From Sphingomonas arenae (GTDB taxonomy: Bacteria > Pseudomonadota > Alphaproteobacteria > Sphingomonadales > Sphingomonadaceae), in NCBI RefSeq assembly GCF_016924655.1, contig NZ_JAFFJU010000002.1, forward strand, positions 310,001 through 374,000: a stretch of DNA of 64,000 nt, given 5' to 3'. Made by a program: the position numbers and the translations under genes. This document shows, piece after piece, positions 1 to 8,432 of this stretch (the first letter of the stretch is position 1; each line of letters starts with the position of its first letter). The notes under the pieces are model-generated. The model had not been told where the DNA came from, searched no databases, and was given only the letters and a program-made list of their open reading frames with translations.

Positions 1-664
1 CGTTGACCTGGGTCTCGAGGGTGAGACCACGGACCTTCTGGTCCGTGATGATGTTGATGACGCCCGCGATCGCGTCCGAACCGTACACCGAGGAGGCACC
101 GGCCTTGAGGACTTCGATCCGCTCGACGATGGAGGTCGGCAGAACGTTGAGGTCGGCCGCCAGGACCGAGCCACGGGTACCGGCCGGCGACAGGCGGCGG
201 CCGTTCAGCAGGACTAGGGTACGCGCCGGACCGAGGTTGCGCAGGCCGACGGTGTTCGCGCCGGTGCCGCCGTCAACGACGAAGCCGCTGTAGTAGTTGT
301 TGATCTGGGACGCACCGGCGGTGACCGCATTGCTCTGCAGCGCGTCGGTCGCGCTGTTGAAGCCTGCCTGCGTGATCTCCTGCTTGGTGACCACGGTGAT
401 CGGCTCGGCGGTGGTGAACTCGTTGCGGCGGATACGCGAACCGGTGATGACGATCGCGCCGGACTCGGTCGCGGCCGTGCTGCCGTCGGCGCTGCTGACC
501 GTGGTGGCCGGATCGCAAACGCCATCGTCATTCTGGTCCGGGCAATCGGGAGCCTGAGGAGTGTCCGGGGTCGCCGGAGCGTCCTGGGCGGCCGCCGGAG
601 CGGCGATAAACGCCAGCGCAGCGAGGGAGACGGTAGACAAGGAGAGTAAAGCTGAACGTCGCAT
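1..664 (-). CDS. TonB-dependent receptor, N-terminal part (cut by window edge)
   Basis: Outer-membrane TonB-dependent receptor for an unidentified large substrate. The start is the ATG at 662-664, followed by a cleavable signal peptide (MRRSALLSL..., ending AAPAAAQ). A short acidic linker rich in D, P and Q follows ([13 protein letters not shown]). The plug domain then begins with [10 protein letters not shown], a form of the TonB-box/plug entry common in sphingomonads. Plug motifs [35 protein letters not shown] and [15 protein letters not shown] are clear. About 221 residues are visible; the beta-barrel lies outside the window. The linker cysteines in a calcium-loop-like DQNDDGVCD stretch are unusual but unexplained. 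The family call is firm; the substrate cannot be read. Confidence 0.93.
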   Translation of the reverse strand, partial: MRRSALLSLSTVSLAALAFIAAPAAAQDAPATPDTPQAPDCPDQNDDGVCDPATTVSSADGSTAATESGAIVITGSRIRRNEFTTAEPITVVTKQEITQAGFNSATDALQSNAVTAGASQINNYYSGFVVDGGTGANTVGLRNLGPARTLVLLNGRRLSPAGTRGSVLAADLNVLPTSIVERIEVLKAGASSVYGSDAIAGVINIITDQKVRGLTLETQVN

Positions 665-826
665 ATCTAGGCACATCCTGCAGGGGAGAAAATGCAGCGC
701 GCCGAATGACAGATGTCACCCGGCGCGCAAATGCTAATCGTTCAACTGGCGTTCATTCAGCGAGCAGTGTCACATCATCGCAACATCATGGGTCAGCTTC
801 GTGCCACAGCGGCACAGCCCTTGTGC

Positions 827-2242
827 TTAATAGCGATAATGCTCCGGCTTGAACGGTCCCTGCGCCTTCACGCCGATATACGCCGCCTGCTTGTCGGTCA
901 GCGTGGTCAGCTTCACGCCAAGCTTGTCGAGGTGCAGGGCTGCGACCTTCTCGTCGAGGTGCTTGGGAAGCACGTAGACATCGTTCCCGTAAGCCTCCGA
1001 CCGGGTCCATAGCTCGATCTGCGCCAGCACCTGGTTGGTGAAGCTGGAGCTCATCACAAAGCTCGGGTGACCGGTCGCGTTGCCCAGATTCACCAGGCGA
1101 CCCTTGGACAGCACGATGATCTTCTTCCCATCCGGGAACTCGACCTCGTCCACCTGCGGCTTGATCTCGGTCCACTTCATGTTGCTGAGCGCCGAAATCT
1201 GGATCTCGCTGTCGAAGTGGCCGATGTTGCAGACGATTGCCATGTTCTTCATCGCCCGCATGTGGTCGAGCGTGATAACGTCCATATTGCCGGTCGCGGT
1301 GACGAAGATGTCGGCGCGGGTCGCCGCCTCTTCCATGGTGACGACCTCATAGCCCTCCATCGCGGCCTGAAGCGCGCAGATCGGGTCGATCTCCGTCACC
1401 AGCACGCGCGCCCCGCCGTTGCGGAGCGAGGCCGCGGAGCCCTTGCCGACGTCGCCGAAGCCGGCCACCACCGCGACCTTGCCGGCGAGCATCACGTCCG
1501 TGCCGCGGCGGATGGCGTCCACCAGCGATTCCTTGCAGCCGTAGAGATTGTCGAACTTCGACTTGGTGACGCTGTCGTTGACGTTGATCGCCGGGAACGG
1601 GAGCTTGCCCTGCTTGGCCAGCTCGTACAGCCGGTGAACGCCCGTGGTGGTCTCCTCCGACACGCCCTTGATCGCCTGCACCGTTTTCGTCAGGTAACCC
1701 GGACGCTCCTTCAGGAAGCGGTTCAGGGTCGCGGCGAAGATCTCCTCTTCCTCGTTCGACGGGGTGAACAACGCCTCACCCGCTTCGACCCGCGCGCCCC
1801 ACAGCGCGAACATGGTGGCGTCGCCGCCATCGTCCAGGATCATGTTGCAGGTGGTGCCATCGCCGTCCTGCTCCCAGTCGAAGATGCGAGCGACATAGTC
1901 CCAATATTCCTCGAGCGTCTCGCCCTTGACCGCGAACACGGGAACGCCGGTCGCCGCGATGGCGGCGGCGGCATGGTCCTGCGTCGAATAGATGTTGCAG
2001 CTCGCCCAGCGGACGTCGGCGCCGAGCGTCGTAAGCGTCTCGATCAGCACGGCCGTCTGGATGGTCATGTGCAGCGAGCCGGTGATCCGCGCACCCTTGA
2101 GCGGCTTCGACTCGCCATATTCCTGGCGAAGCGCCATCAGGCCCGGCATCTCCGTCTCGGCGATTTCGATTTCCTTGCGGCCGAAGTCGGCAAGGCCAAG
2201 ATTCTTGACGAGGAAGTCGCGGGTGAGGGTCTGGGCGTCCAC
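827..2242 (-). CDS. ahcY: adenosylhomocysteinase (S-adenosylhomocysteine hydrolase)
   Basis: Cytosolic NAD-dependent enzyme that splits S-adenosylhomocysteine into adenosine and homocysteine, keeping the activated methyl cycle running. The 471 residues match the full bacterial length. Visible family motifs include [17 protein letters not shown] near the N-terminus, the NAD-binding [33 protein letters not shown] and the C-terminal [10 protein letters not shown] ending. The start is GTG, supported by GGAG seven bases upstream. It stands alone, with YqgE upstream on the same strand about 100 bases away. A perfect palindrome at 2322-2341, 80 bases before the start codon, probably controls it. Very confident. 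Confidence 0.98.
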   Translation of the reverse strand: MDAQTLTRDFLVKNLGLADFGRKEIEIAETEMPGLMALRQEYGESKPLKGARITGSLHMTIQTAVLIETLTTLGADVRWASCNIYSTQDHAAAAIAATGVPVFAVKGETLEEYWDYVARIFDWEQDGDGTTCNMILDDGGDATMFALWGARVEAGEALFTPSNEEEEIFAATLNRFLKERPGYLTKTVQAIKGVSEETTTGVHRLYELAKQGKLPFPAINVNDSVTKSKFDNLYGCKESLVDAIRRGTDVMLAGKVAVVAGFGDVGKGSAASLRNGGARVLVTEIDPICALQAAMEGYEVVTMEEAATRADIFVTATGNMDVITLDHMRAMKNMAIVCNIGHFDSEIQISALSNMKWTEIKPQVDEVEFPDGKKIIVLSKGRLVNLGNATGHPSFVMSSSFTNQVLAQIELWTRSEAYGNDVYVLPKHLDEKVAALHLDKLGVKLTTLTDKQAAYIGVKAQGPFKPEHYRY

Positions 2243-2321
2243 GTTGAGTCTCCAAAAGCAAGAAGGACCGCGCGCGAGTCAATCGCGGCGGCCGGTCGCG
2301 TTCGACCTAGCCGAAGCCAAC

Positions 2322-2341
2322 ATATAAAGAAAGCTTTATAT
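2322..2341. promoter_or_regulatory. palindromic operator upstream of ahcY (SahR-like)
   Basis: A perfect AT-rich inverted repeat in GC-rich DNA: ATATAAAG, four-base spacer AAAG, CTTTATAT. It touches the stop codon of the upstream YqgE gene and sits 80 bases before the ahcY GTG. ArsR-family SahR regulators are known to control methyl-cycle genes such as ahcY through 20-bp AT-rich palindromes. Assigning this site to SahR is inference from position and shape; no sahR gene is in the window. Confidence 0.6.
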
Positions 2342-2913
2342 CAGGCTGCGCCCGTCTCGCTGGCGAGCAACCGCGGGTCGATGCCTTCGTGGCGGAAGGC
2401 TGCGGACCAGCGCTCGTCGGTGGGCGTGTCGAACAGGATCGAGGGCTCGCCCCCGGCCGCGAACCAGCCGTGGCGGGTCATCTCCTCTTCCAGCTGCCCC
2501 GCGCCCCAGCCGGCATAGCCGAGGGCCGCAATCCACTTGGACGGGCCGCGCCCTTCGGAGATGGCGCGAAGGACATCGATGGTGCCCGTCATGGCGCACA
2601 GCTCGCCGCTTGCCCCCATCACGTGCAGCGTGTCCTCGCCGCCCCAGTCGGGGGAGTGGAGAACGAAGCCGCGCCCGGGCTCCACCGGACCGCCGTGGTG
2701 GACCGCGCAGTCCGGGGCCTGGCCCGGGTCGAGCCCAAGCTGCTTCAGCAGCGCTCGAAACCGCATTCCCGCGCGCTTCTGCCCGATGCCGACCCCGACC
2801 GCGCCATTCTCGTCGTGCACGCAAACCGCGATCACGGCCCGCTCGAAGCGCGGATCGGCCATGCCCGGCATCGCCAGGAGCAATCGGCCGGACAGGAAGG
2901 GCGGCTGACTCAT
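2341..2913 (-). CDS. YqgE/AlgH family protein (UPF0301)
   Basis: A member of the YqgE/AlgH family, of uncertain biochemical function; in Pseudomonas the homologue was reported as a regulator of alginate genes. The start MSQPPFLSGRLLLAMPGM at 2913 fits the family, which normally begins just before a '(L)LIAMPxMxDP' stretch. A longer in-frame opening to 2994 has no family resemblance. Typical elements are PRFERAVIAVCVHDENGA, the VHHGGPVEPGRGFVLHS core and the ALGYAGWGAGQLEEEM segment. Length 190 aa is normal. Its stop codon abuts the putative ahcY operator. Family assignment is firm, role unknown. Confidence 0.93.
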   Translation of the reverse strand: MSQPPFLSGRLLLAMPGMADPRFERAVIAVCVHDENGAVGVGIGQKRAGMRFRALLKQLGLDPGQAPDCAVHHGGPVEPGRGFVLHSPDWGGEDTLHVMGASGELCAMTGTIDVLRAISEGRGPSKWIAALGYAGWGAGQLEEEMTRHGWFAAGGEPSILFDTPTDERWSAAFRHEGIDPRLLASETGAA

Positions 2914-3008
2914 GGCCCTCCAATGCCTTCCGATGCACGCCCCGGGCAAGCCTTGTTGCGGTCGGCCGAGCCGCTTATGTCCCCGCCGAAACAAACAGGA
3001 GACCGCCC

Positions 3009-3488
3009 ATGCCTATCCAGCCCGGTGACAAGCTGCCCGACGTTCCGCTGACCATCGCCACCGACGAGGGCCCTCGGCCGACCACCACGAGCGAATATTT
3101 CGCGGGCAAGAAGGTCGCACTGTTCGCGGTGCCGGGCGCCTACACGCCGACCTGCTCGGCCAGGCACCTTCCCTCCTTCATCGAAAAGGCGGATGAGCTG
3201 AAGGCCAAGGGCATCGACGAGATCGCCTGCACTGCCGTGAACGACGCCTTCGTGATGTCGGCCTGGGGTCGCGAGAGTGGAGCGCAAGGCATTACCATGC
3301 TGTCCGATGGAAACGGCCAGCTGGCACAGGCGCTGGGCCTCAGCATGGATGCCGCGAAGTTCGGCATGGGCACGCGCTCGCAGCGCTATTCCATGATCGT
3401 CAACGACGGTGTGGTCGAACAGCTCAACGTCGAGGAGCCCGGCGCTTACCAGGTCTCGGGCGCCGAAACCCTGATCGAGCAACTCTAA
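3009..3488 (+). CDS. Prx5-type peroxiredoxin
   Basis: Thiol peroxidase reducing hydrogen or organic peroxides, probably with glutathione/glutaredoxin or thioredoxin. At 159 aa it fits the single-domain Prx5 (redoxin) family. The peroxidatic site is FAVPGAYTPTCSARHLPSF, with the Cys in TPTCS. A second Cys lies in EIACTAVNDAFVMSAWG, a stretch conserved in this subfamily. The ATG follows an aacaggagaccgccc leader with AGGAG as ribosome binding site. It is divergent from YqgE, leaving about 95 bases for both promoters. A long GC hairpin follows the stop codon. Confident on family; reductant partner unknown. Confidence 0.94.
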   Translation: MPIQPGDKLPDVPLTIATDEGPRPTTTSEYFAGKKVALFAVPGAYTPTCSARHLPSFIEKADELKAKGIDEIACTAVNDAFVMSAWGRESGAQGITMLSDGNGQLAQALGLSMDAAKFGMGTRSQRYSMIVNDGVVEQLNVEEPGAYQVSGAETLIEQL

Positions 3489-3495
3489 CCCTGCG

Positions 3496-3545
3496 CCCGT
3501 CGCCGCTGCGCCTCTCTTTGCCGAGGGGCACGCAACGGCGACGGG
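3496..3545 (+). terminator. long hairpin after the peroxiredoxin gene
   Basis: Inverted repeat cccgtcgccg (3496-3505) and cggcgacggg (3536-3545), extended inward by partly paired bases, 8 bases after the peroxiredoxin stop. There is no clear T-run, so it may be a terminator or an RNA 3' stabiliser. Confidence 0.45.
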
Positions 3546-3590
3546 TCTGCCGCGTTGAGCCGTCACGAAACCCCCTTGGAGGAAAGTGAC

Positions 3591-4244
3591 ATGGCAAAAT
3601 CGCAGGGCAGCAACGGCAACACCACGCAAAGCAATACCTACACCCACTCGGAGCCCCAGGCTCACAGCCGGTCCGAACAGGGCCAGCGCTCGGGCCGCAT
3701 GACCGGCATGGTCGACAAGGCGAAGTCGCGTCCGATCGCGGCAGCCGCAGCCGCCACGGCCGTTGCCGCGGCAGGCGCATTCCTGTGGTCGCGCCGGAAC
3801 AGCAGCAGCCAGCAGAGCAGCAGCGGCGGCTCGTCGTCGCTGATGAAATGGGGCCAGTCCGACTCCCAGACGGACAGCAGCAGCACCCACGGTTCCGGCC
3901 AGCAGGGCAGCACCGGCCAAAACGCCATCCTCGAGACCGCTAGCGCGTCTCCCAGCGCCAGTGCCGGCACCAGCTCGACCGGCTCGTCGATGGGCAGCAG
4001 CGGCACTTCCGGCAGCGGCAGCAGCAGCAATCTCAACACTGGCACCAGCAACACGGCGGCGGGCGCCGGCCTGACCACCGGTGGCAGCAGCGCGGGCTCG
4101 ACCGGCTCTTCGAGTTCGGCGGCCGGCTCGACCGGCAGCCTGTCGAGCGACAGCGGCAGCCAGACCTCCTCACGCGGTGCGACCGGGCTCGACGACGTCG
4201 GCAAGGACCAGAGCAAAACCGGGTCGATCTCCTACGGTGCGTAG
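3591..4244 (+). CDS. Ser/Gly-rich low-complexity protein with one membrane segment
   Basis: Unrecognised protein of 217 aa. The start ATG 3591 is preceded by a strong GGAGG (3578-3582). Residues 1-45 are polar and rich in S, Q and N. Residues about 48-66 form an alanine-rich hydrophobic helix ending in FLWSRR, compatible with a single membrane anchor. The rest, about 150 residues, is almost only Ser, Gly, Thr, Ala and Asn (SGTSGSGSSSN and similar), which predicts disorder. It sits between the peroxiredoxin and an SDR, bounded by a hairpin before and a strong terminator after, so it is probably its own transcript. Function unknown. Coding status is supported by the RBS and an intact frame, though low complexity makes conservation hard to judge. 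Confidence 0.72.
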   Translation: MAKSQGSNGNTTQSNTYTHSEPQAHSRSEQGQRSGRMTGMVDKAKSRPIAAAAAATAVAAAGAFLWSRRNSSSQQSSSGGSSSLMKWGQSDSQTDSSSTHGSGQQGSTGQNAILETASASPSASAGTSSTGSSMGSSGTSGSGSSSNLNTGTSNTAAGAGLTTGGSSAGSTGSSSSAAGSTGSLSSDSGSQTSSRGATGLDDVGKDQSKTGSISYGA

Positions 4245-4269
4245 GCCCACTCACACGCTTGATGAACGA

Positions 4270-4294
4270 GAGGGGCGCTTCGGCGCCCCTCTTT
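4270..4294 (+). terminator. intrinsic terminator
   Basis: Perfect stem gaggggcgc / gcgcccctc with the stable ttcg tetraloop (4279-4282), followed by ttt. It lies 25 bases after the stop of the Ser-rich gene and just before the SDR ribosome binding site. Confidence 0.85.
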
Positions 4295-4310
4295 GCGGGA
4301 GAGAAGAAGA

Positions 4311-5390
4311 ATGGCTGCGCGCCTGAAGTCCTTGTCAGAACAAGTTATGGTGATCACGGGTGCTTCCAGCGGCATTGGGCTAGCGACTGCTCGCCGCGCC
4401 GCTGCCGGCGGAGCAAGGGTTGTCCTTGCAGCCCGCAACTCGGAGGCGCTCGACGACGTGGTCGTCTCCATTCGCAACAAGGGCGGGCAAGCGACTGCGC
4501 TGGCGATTGACGTGGCGGATGAAGGCGCGGCCGAGGAGCTGGCGGCCAAGGCACTGGAGACGTTCGGCCCCATTGACACCTGGGTCAACGATGCCGCCGT
4601 CGCGCTCTACGCCCGGCTGGAAGAGGTCTCCCTGGAAGAGCACCGCCGGGTGTTCGACGTCGGCTACTTCGGGCTGGTCCAGGGCAGCATGGCCGCCGTC
4701 CGGCACATGAAGGAACGCGGCGGCGCTCTGATCAATCTCGGCTCGGTCCTCTCCAACCGGGCGATCCCGCTCCAGGGACCTTATTGCGCGATGAAGGCGG
4801 CGGTGATGCAGTTCACCGATGCCCTGCGGATGGAGCTGGAGGACGAAGGTTCGCCGATGTCCGTCACGCTGATCAAGCCTGCCGGCATCGACACCCCCTA
4901 CCCGGAGCATGCGCGCAACAAGATGGGCAAACCGGCACGACTGCCGCAGCCCCTCTATGACGCGGAGCTGGTCGCCAAGGCGATCTGCTTCGCGGCCGAG
5001 CACCGGCGCCGGGATCTGGTGGTCGGAGGCGGCGGCATCGCACTCACCACGGTCGCGCCGGCCCTGTCCCGGCTCAGCGACATCGGCATGCAGTGGTTCG
5101 GCGACGAGTTCGCCCAGACCACCGACGTGCCGCCGGCCCCTGGCACCAACGACAACCTGTTCGAGCCTCGCGCCGACGGCCGAACGGAGAGCAACCAGGA
5201 GCCGTTCAAGCGGCGGACGTCATTCTACCTGGAGGCCCAGATGCACCCGGTCGCCACGGCCGCGCTGATCGGCGGCATGGCCGCGGCAGTCGGCGGAGCA
5301 GCCTGGATGCTCGATCGCCGCCGTGAGCGGGACCAGGGCACGCGCCAGGCCGAGCGGCGGCTCAAGGCTGCCCGGCTCGCGGCGGAGTAG
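4311..5390 (+). CDS. SDR family oxidoreductase with C-terminal membrane segment
   Basis: NAD(P)-dependent short-chain dehydrogenase/reductase of 359 aa. The cofactor loop is TGASSGIG, followed by NDAAVALYARLEE; the catalytic Ser is in INLGSVLS and the YxxxK pair is YCAMK. The start at 4311 (MAARLKSL) follows gagaagaaga; an upstream in-frame ATG at 4293 falls within the terminator tail. The core ends near residue 240; the extra 120 residues include an EPFKRRTSFYLE stretch and a helix TAALIGGMAAAVGGAAWML before a basic end, suggesting a C-terminal membrane anchor. This matches the enlarged SDRs common in sphingomonads and rhizobia. Substrate unknown. Confidence 0.9.
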   Translation: MAARLKSLSEQVMVITGASSGIGLATARRAAAGGARVVLAARNSEALDDVVVSIRNKGGQATALAIDVADEGAAEELAAKALETFGPIDTWVNDAAVALYARLEEVSLEEHRRVFDVGYFGLVQGSMAAVRHMKERGGALINLGSVLSNRAIPLQGPYCAMKAAVMQFTDALRMELEDEGSPMSVTLIKPAGIDTPYPEHARNKMGKPARLPQPLYDAELVAKAICFAAEHRRRDLVVGGGGIALTTVAPALSRLSDIGMQWFGDEFAQTTDVPPAPGTNDNLFEPRADGRTESNQEPFKRRTSFYLEAQMHPVATAALIGGMAAAVGGAAWMLDRRRERDQGTRQAERRLKAARLAAE

Positions 5391-5406
5391 GGCGTCGCCA
5401 GAACTT

Positions 5407-5501
5407 CGCTCGTCCTGAGCGCAGCGCAGCGAAGTCGAAGGGCGTGCCGCACGGTTGCGCCCTTCGACTACGGGCCTGCGGCCCTCCGCTCAGGACGAGC
5501 G
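5407..5501. repeat. family A palindromic intergenic repeat, copy 1
   Basis: Outer arms cgctcgtcctgagcg (5407-5421) and cgctcaggacgagcg (5487-5501) are perfect inverted repeats; inner arms gaagtcgaagggc and gcgcccttcgac pair as well. It lies between the convergent ends of the SDR and the M2 peptidase. Other copies are at 17495, 24531 (inside mtaB) and 43871. Confidence 0.9.
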
Positions 5502-5520
5502 GAGAGCGAAGCGACTCAGC

Positions 5521-7407
5521 TTACCAGCCGCACTGCTTCCCGCGGTTCTGCTCTTCCAGCCAGCGCTGCAGCGGAGCGAAATACTCCAGCATCGGCTTGC
5601 CCGACATCTCCCGCGTGCCGGTGAAGGCCTCGAGCGCATCCGGCCACGGCTTGGACGCGCCCATCGCCAGCATGGCGTTCAGGCGCTGCCCGACTTCCTT
5701 GTTCCCATAGAAGGAGCAACGGTGCAGCGGTCCCTTCCAGCCGGCCATGTCGCAGGCCGCCTTGTAGAACTGGAACTGCAGGATGCGCGCCAGGAAGTAG
5801 CGGGCGTAGGGTGTGTTGCCCGGGATGTGGAACTTGGCGCCCGGATCGAAGTCCTGCTCGGTCCGCGCGACGGGCGGCGTGATGCCCTGATACTGCTGCC
5901 GGAGCTGGTTCCAGCCCTGCTCGTAGCCGGTGCTCGGGATGGAGCCGTCGAACACGCCCCACCGCCACTTGTCGACCATCAGGCCGAACGGCAGGAAGGC
6001 GACCTTGTCCATCGCCTGGCGGAGCAGCAGGCCGGTGTCCTTGCTGGCGTCCGGCACCTTGTTCCGGTCCAGCAGGCCGATCTGCACCAGATACTCGGGC
6101 GTCACCGACAGGGCGATAAAGTCGCCGATCGCCTCGTGGAAACCGTCGTTCGCACCATTGAGGTACAGGTACGGCTGCTGGTTGTAGGCGCGCTGGTAGT
6201 AGTTGTGACCAAGCTCGTGGTGGATGGTGACGAAGTCGTCGCCGTTGACCTTGGTGCACATCTTGATGCGCAGGTCGTCCTTGTTGTCGAGGTCCCAGGC
6301 CGAGGCGTGGCAGACCACCTCGCGGCCCTCCGGACGGACGATCTGCGAGCGCTGCCAGAAGGTTTCGGGCAGCGGCGCCAGGCCCAGCGACGTGTAGAAG
6401 CCCTCGCCGATCCGGACCATGTCGGTCGGCGTCTTCTTCTTGGCCTTGAGCAGGTCGGTCACGTCATAGCCGACGTCGCCCGCACCCTTGGGCGCCACCA
6501 CGTCGTAGATGTTGCCCCATTCCTGCGCCCACATGTTGCCGAGCAGATCGGCGCGGATCGGTCCGCTCGCCGGCTGGATGCGGTCGCCATACTTCTGGTT
6601 GAGCTTGGTCCGGGTGTAGCAGTGCAGCTGGTTGTACAGCGGCTTCAGCTCCTCCCAGAGCCGGTCGTACATGGCCGAGAACTCTTCCGGGCTCATGTCG
6701 TAGTTCGACCGCCACATCGCTCCCGTGTCGGCATAGCCGAGCTCCTTGGCGCCCGCGTTGGCGATCTCGACCATGCGGGTATAGTCGGCACGCATCGGCC
6801 GGCCGACGTTGGTGTGCCAGCTGGTCCAGACCTCCTGCAGCTTGGCCGGGTCGCGCAGGGTGCCCATCTCCTCCTCGGCCACGTCGCCGGTGATCTCCTT
6901 GCCGTTCAGCGTCGCGCGGCCCTTGCCATATTGCGACTGCAGGCGGGTGGTGATGGTCGCCAGCTCGGCCGCGGCACCCGGCGTCGTCGGCGCGGCCAGC
7001 ACCAGCGCCCCGCGCAGGATGTTGAGCTTGCGCGCCGTGTCGGGATCGAGTCCTTCGACCCGCGCGAAGCGGGCAGCTTCCTTGGCGTAGATTACGCCCT
7101 TCTCGGTCCCGATGGTGCCGAAGTAAGCCGCAATCGCGTCGGTATCCTCGGTGATGTAAGTCGAGTTCACCCAGGCGGCCCGGCCGCCGATCACGCTGAG
7201 GTCGAACAGGTCCTTCTCGACCGCCGCGATGAACTGGCGCGCGCCTTCCGGCGTCGCAGCATACTGCCCGGCGGGCGGCGCATCGGTCGTGCCCGGAGTA
7301 TCGTTCTGGGCGACCGCAGCAGGGGCCACACCGGCCGTGTTCGAGGTGGTGGCGGCACAACCTCCCAACGTAAGCGCAAGGAGGGAGACGGAAGCGGCAA
7401 ACTTCAT
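5521..7407 (-). CDS. M2 family peptidyl-dipeptidase (ACE-like) lipoprotein
   Basis: Zinc dipeptidyl carboxypeptidase of the angiotensin-converting-enzyme family. The N-terminus MKFAASVSLLALTLGGCAAT has a lipobox (LGGC, Cys17), so it is probably membrane-tethered and periplasmic. The zinc site HHELGHNYY and the downstream glutamate in FHEAIGDF are intact. Other M2 marks are the RDPAKLQEVW region and the late QFQFYKAACD. Length 628 aa is usual for bacterial M2 enzymes. Substrate unknown; a role in peptide scavenging is plausible. It may be co-transcribed with the hydrolase upstream, with 61 bases between them. Confidence 0.94.
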   Translation of the reverse strand: MKFAASVSLLALTLGGCAATTSNTAGVAPAAVAQNDTPGTTDAPPAGQYAATPEGARQFIAAVEKDLFDLSVIGGRAAWVNSTYITEDTDAIAAYFGTIGTEKGVIYAKEAARFARVEGLDPDTARKLNILRGALVLAAPTTPGAAAELATITTRLQSQYGKGRATLNGKEITGDVAEEEMGTLRDPAKLQEVWTSWHTNVGRPMRADYTRMVEIANAGAKELGYADTGAMWRSNYDMSPEEFSAMYDRLWEELKPLYNQLHCYTRTKLNQKYGDRIQPASGPIRADLLGNMWAQEWGNIYDVVAPKGAGDVGYDVTDLLKAKKKTPTDMVRIGEGFYTSLGLAPLPETFWQRSQIVRPEGREVVCHASAWDLDNKDDLRIKMCTKVNGDDFVTIHHELGHNYYQRAYNQQPYLYLNGANDGFHEAIGDFIALSVTPEYLVQIGLLDRNKVPDASKDTGLLLRQAMDKVAFLPFGLMVDKWRWGVFDGSIPSTGYEQGWNQLRQQYQGITPPVARTEQDFDPGAKFHIPGNTPYARYFLARILQFQFYKAACDMAGWKGPLHRCSFYGNKEVGQRLNAMLAMGASKPWPDALEAFTGTREMSGKPMLEYFAPLQRWLEEQNRGKQCGW

Positions 7408-7468
7408 GCGGGTGGTCCTTCAAGCAGGATGATGTGCGCGCGGACTAAGCGCAGGACGGCGTTTCGGG

Positions 7469-8215
7469 TCAAGCACTTAAGAAGCGGGCGATCGCCTCGC
7501 CGAACGCCGGCTCCACGACGGAGCTCATATGAGTCCCCGGGACATATTCCAGCTCGGCAGTCGGCAGCGCTTCGGCGAGCGCGGACGCCGACCCGTTATC
7601 GTCATCCTTGTCACCGCACAGGATGAGCGTCGGCATGGTGAACGCCTGGAGCCAGCCGGGCTGCGCGTCCTCGAACGTGCGCAGCAGGTGACCGGCGGCG
7701 ACCCGGTCGACCTTCATCGTCTTCATGAACTGGATGGCCATCCACCATTTGTCCCCACGCTTGGCGACGTCGAACTGGGCAATCGCCTCGTGGAAGAAGG
7801 CCTGCCGGCGGTTCCAGTCGGTCAGGCCTTGAAGACCCATGCCCGCCAGGATCGCGCGCCGGGGACGGGCGCCCTCCCCGATCACCTGCACCGTGGTGCG
7901 GGCGCCCAGCGAGAAGCCGCCGAGATCGTAGTCCGTCAGCGCAAGGTGCGCGATCAGCTCCCGCACGTCGCGTGCCAGCACTCCCCGGCCGTAGTGGGCA
8001 GGATCGTGCGGCTTCGCCGACAGCCCGTGGGCTCGCAGGTCCGGCATGATGACGCGGAAGCCCGCCGATGCGATCCGCTCGGCATGGCGGAACTTGATCC
8101 AGTTCATCTGGGCATCCGAGAAGAGGCCATGAAGCAGGATGACCGCACGCCCCTGCCCCATTTCCCGCCATGCCAGCTCGACCCCGTCCGAGGCGGTCCA
8201 GTGATTGGTGATCAT
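7469..8215 (-). CDS. alpha/beta hydrolase
   Basis: Alpha/beta-fold hydrolase of 248 aa. The nucleophile elbow is GGFSLGA (Ser in FSLG), the oxyanion region is VILLHGLFSD, the acid is probably in LILCGDKDDD and the catalytic His in PGTHMSS. The start MITNHWTASDGVELAW at 8215 places the first beta strand where the family expects it; an in-frame upstream extension to 8290 looks non-coding. Substrate is not readable. It precedes the M2 peptidase on the same strand. Confidence 0.9.
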   Translation of the reverse strand: MITNHWTASDGVELAWREMGQGRAVILLHGLFSDAQMNWIKFRHAERIASAGFRVIMPDLRAHGLSAKPHDPAHYGRGVLARDVRELIAHLALTDYDLGGFSLGARTTVQVIGEGARPRRAILAGMGLQGLTDWNRRQAFFHEAIAQFDVAKRGDKWWMAIQFMKTMKVDRVAAGHLLRTFEDAQPGWLQAFTMPTLILCGDKDDDNGSASALAEALPTAELEYVPGTHMSSVVEPAFGEAIARFLSA

Positions 8216-8432
8216 GCAGGGAGCCCTACCGAAATCTTCGCGCGAGTGCACATCTCCTGCCGAGCGATGCTCTCGCCACGCCTTTCGCAAGTGCGTTCAA
8301 AATGTCACCACCAGCCCGAGCGAAAGTCGCGCCGCGGCAAGTGGTTGCCTTGCCAGTTTCCAGCAGTTTAACGTGAGATCGGGCGACTTCCCGTGAGTGC
8401 GTCCGCCTCCATCCTGCCTGGAGTTGATCTTG

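Noticed and set aside
2243-2321. Possible S-adenosylhomocysteine riboswitch in the ahcY leader
   Set aside because: The leader is short and shows no SAH-aptamer pairing pattern; the AT-rich palindrome upstream is a better regulatory candidate.
1067-2518. A 483-codon plus-strand open frame opposite ahcY
   Set aside because: Antisense shadow of ahcY and the YqgE end; no motif.
5455-7626. A 723-codon plus-strand open frame opposite the M2 peptidase
   Set aside because: It is the antisense shadow of a high-GC gene; its product has no recognisable motifs and it starts inside a repeat.
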